The position numbers were made by a program, and so were the translations under genes. The notes beneath the pieces are model-generated. The model was not told the DNA's origin. It did no database searches and was given only the letters and a program-made list of their open reading frames with translations. Below, one piece after another: positions 6,960 to 9,098 of a DNA stretch of 9,098 bases (position 1 is the stretch's first letter; the number at the start of each line of letters is the position of its first letter). The DNA is from Clostridia bacterium DTU080 (lineage in GTDB: Bacteria > Bacillota > Limnochordia > DTU080): positions 1 through 9,098 of the forward strand of contig LFTP01000160.1 of assembly GCA_001513395.1 (NCBI GenBank), written 5' to 3'.

Positions 6960-9098
6960 CGTCCGATTCTGACATAGAGTGCCCAGAGCTTTGTTCATGG
7001 TATGCTTCTTCAGCTTCTTCATCCTTCGCCAATTCCACGGGTTCCGCCGCATCCGCACCTTCTTGGCTTTTCTCGACTTTTACGACCGCGTCAGCTTGCG
7101 CCACTTTTTCGCTGCTTTCATTCTCCGCGTCTTCTGCGATGGGCAGATAGAGTCGCTCAGATGAGTCTGAGATGCTTTGCCAAAGGGTCTCTGAGTCAGT
7201 ATGTAAGACAGCGTCGTTAGTGACGAATCGAAGTAAACCGTCGTATATGGCCTGGGCTGCTTTCTGCCGGAAGCCTTCGTCGGCAAGCTTACGCTCTTCG
7301 TCCGGGTGACTGAGAAAAGCGACCTCAACCAATGCCGCCGGTATGTCTGAACTGGTCAAGACGTACAGCCGCCTTTGCTTGACGCCTCTGTCCCTGGTGC
7401 CCAGGGCTTTGACCAACTCTTCCTGTAGGCTGATGGCGAGCTTGAGGCTGCCGTTGTCCGGATCATAATATAATGTCTCAGTGCCCGACCCCTCGTCTTT
7501 CGAAGAAGAGTTGCAGTGAATGCTGACGAAGATGGCGGCATCATGGTTGGCCGCGATCAGCGGTCGATCTATCAAGGGGATGAATTGCTCATCAGGACGA
7601 ACCATCAACGGAAGGGCCTCTGCTTCATTCAACAACGCGAGAAGCCTTTTTGCAATATCCAGGTTCACATCCGCTTCATGGAGCCCCAGCACACGGCCCA
7701 CGGCACCCGGGTCGAAGCCACCATGACCTGCATCCACCGCGATGCGAACATCAGTCAACGTTGGAGGTTCGATGAGCACTGCGATGACCTCACGGGAAAC
7801 ACGGAGAAAACGCACGGTAGCCGGGGAGGTCAGCTCAGCGACGACACGATAGACTTGCGGAGTGAACTGCGCGGCACGCACTTTTCTCACAAGACCCGCT
7901 CCGGTAATCTCGTCAAACGTCTCGGTTGGCCAGGCATTGGGAATATCGATAACCACCCGTTCCGGATCCCTGAGACGTAGGATCTGCGGATCAAGAGAGC
8001 CTTTGCCTTCAACGACGACGGCCATCCTATCGTCTGTGGCAACCAGGCTGATCCTACTGATCTCTGATCGCAGAACAAACTCCATATCCGATCCCGTCGT
8101 CTGAAGGGGGAGCTCGGGCAACTGGGCCGTAAGATCCAGGACGACCCTGACCGTATGTTGGTCGAATTGGCTGACGCGCACCGCGGATACAAAGGGGCTG
8201 TTTCCCTCCACATGGCGCGCCCCATCCAGCAATGTCGTGTCTTGCAGGTCAATGACGATACGGTCCGGTGCCTCCAGTTGGCTCATTTGATACTTCGTTT
8301 GAGCGGGAAGACCTAGCCGCAGGCTTCCTCCGGCAATCGACGGGATAAACTCAACCGTTCGCAGGCCACGGTTTACTCGCAGGAGCACGCCGTTTTCAGC
8401 AGGCTCTATTCGGTAACCTACTGCCTCGTGCAAATCCAAGACAATGCGTCCTTTTCCCTGGAAAGGAGCGACTCGGACCTGCTTCACCCAAGGATGATCC
8501 AGCACCCATGGATCCGTCGCGTCATCGGGCAAGAACTCCGTAGTGTCGATGACAATCCTGGGCGGAGCGGGCAACAACCAGGACTCTAGAGACTCAAGGC
8601 TGAGTCCGGTCAACTCTAACACCGTTTGTCCGTGTTCCAAATGGGCTAAAGCCTCGAGTTGAACACCTTCCTTGGTTCGCCACGTCCGTGAGACAATAGC
8701 AGGATGAATAACCTCAGGCGGTACCTCTTGTTCTGGGGGATCAGGAACGGAAGTCGTGATTGACGATGTTACCGTTTCGAACATACTCGAAGGGGCCGGC
8801 TTGTCCGGTGCCGGAATGGACAAAGATCTCGGCAACACTCTCTGAAGCAGTCGTAGGACCTGGTTGCCTTGCTCCCATGATACTCCCAGATCCAGCAGAT
8901 CGGCGATGAAAAGCAAAGGGATGAACAAGACATTATGCCGTGATATCGCCACTCCGCCCATCTGCACGCCTTGATCATTGATCAAAGCGGCATCCTTGCC
9001 CTCTTCTATGATCACGGATTTCGTCCCGATGCGAAGGTTTAGAACGGATTCAGAAAGGTGGTCTATGGTACCTCCCAGGGACTTGATGATATTGGCGG
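6955..9098 (-). CDS. N-acetylmuramoyl-L-alanine amidase with AMIN repeats (5' end outside window)
   Basis: A zinc amidase (Amidase_3 family) that should cleave the MurNAc-L-Ala bond of peptidoglycan outside the cell. The frame stays open to the window edge, so the N-terminus and any signal peptide are missing. Numbered from the GTG codon at 9015, the order is: a segment like the copper-amine-oxidase N-terminal domain (extending upstream to the edge and on to about 57, with VLFIPLLFIADLLDLGVSWE); a Pro/Ser/Thr-rich linker (about 62-105); three AMIN-like modules (about 111-215, 218-318 and 319-417), each with a P-x-R-[IV]-V-I-D strand (152-157, 251-256, 352-357); and the catalytic domain (422-598) with zinc ligands H431 (DAGHGG), E447 (HEADVNLD) and H500 (SIHCN) and catalytic E564 (EVAFLSHPDEE). 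About 88 residues of acidic low-complexity tail follow. AMIN modules typically bind peptidoglycan or localise amidases. Confident family call; exact role (division, sporulation or turnover) unknown. Confidence 0.93.
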   Translation of the reverse strand, partial: ANIIKSLGGTIDHLSESVLNLRIGTKSVIIEEGKDAALINDQGVQMGGVAISRHNVLFIPLLFIADLLDLGVSWEQGNQVLRLLQRVLPRSLSIPAPDKPAPSSMFETVTSSITTSVPDPPEQEVPPEVIHPAIVSRTWRTKEGVQLEALAHLEHGQTVLELTGLSLESLESWLLPAPPRIVIDTTEFLPDDATDPWVLDHPWVKQVRVAPFQGKGRIVLDLHEAVGYRIEPAENGVLLRVNRGLRTVEFIPSIAGGSLRLGLPAQTKYQMSQLEAPDRIVIDLQDTTLLDGARHVEGNSPFVSAVRVSQFDQHTVRVVLDLTAQLPELPLQTTGSDMEFVLRSEISRISLVATDDRMAVVVEGKGSLDPQILRLRDPERVVIDIPNAWPTETFDEITGAGLVRKVRAAQFTPQVYRVVAELTSPATVRFLRVSREVIAVLIEPPTLTDVRIAVDAGHGGFDPGAVGRVLGLHEADVNLDIAKRLLALLNEAEALPLMVRPDEQFIPLIDRPLIAANHDAAIFVSIHCNSSSKDEGSGTETLYYDPDNGSLKLAISLQEELVKALGTRDRGVKQRRLYVLTSSDIPAALVEVAFLSHPDEERKLADEGFRQKAAQAIYDGLLRFVTNDAVLHTDSETLWQSISDSSERLYLPIAEDAENESSEKVAQADAVVKVEKSQEGADAAEPVELAKDEEAEEAYHEQSSGHSMSESDV

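Noticed and set aside
7516..7980. A 154-aa plus-strand open frame opposite the amidase
   Set aside because: Antisense to the catalytic and AMIN regions of a clearly conserved enzyme; no supporting RBS or domain.

Overview
The window is a compact stretch of housekeeping chromosome from a bacterium, probably Bacillota (Firmicutes; a Clostridia- or Limnochordia-like lineage). Reasons: strong AGGAGG-type ribosome binding sites, and a gene order (cell-wall amidase - rph - rdgB - tRNA block - tig - clpP - clpX) that I know from Clostridia-type genomes. Base composition looks mid-GC by eye. Every gene I can support lies on the minus strand, so transcription runs from high to low coordinates. No mobile element, phage gene, CRISPR array or rRNA was seen.

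In order of transcription: (1) a large secreted N-acetylmuramoyl-L-alanine amidase, cut at its N-terminus by the window edge, with a copper-amine-oxidase-N-like segment, three AMIN-type modules, a zinc amidase domain and an acidic tail; (2) murD, a cytoplasmic peptidoglycan-precursor ligase; (3) rph (RNase PH) and (4) rdgB (XTP/dITP pyrophosphatase), overlapping by about 32 nt; (5) five tRNA genes, Pro(UGG), Gly(UCC), Arg(UCU), His(GUG) and Leu(UAG), all with encoded CCA; (6) the chaperone/protease set tig, clpP and clpX, ending in a strong hairpin.

The tRNA block has clear punctuation. There is a consensus-like promoter before tRNA-Pro, two tandem promoters before tRNA-Gly, an intrinsic terminator after tRNA-His, a separate promoter for tRNA-Leu and another terminator after tRNA-Leu. 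All four promoters have 17-bp spacers. The functional themes are cell-wall synthesis and turnover (amidase, MurD), RNA and nucleotide-pool quality control (RNase PH trims tRNA 3' ends; RdgB removes non-canonical purine NTPs), tRNA supply, and protein folding and turnover (trigger factor, ClpXP).

I do not see an undescribed multi-gene system. The points worth a second look are: an Asn where ClpP normally has its catalytic Asp; an rdgB gene with no ATG/GTG/TTG start that fits the protein and an apparent CTG start behind a strong Shine-Dalgarno; the placement of murD between the amidase and rph; and inverted repeats lying inside two tRNA promoters.
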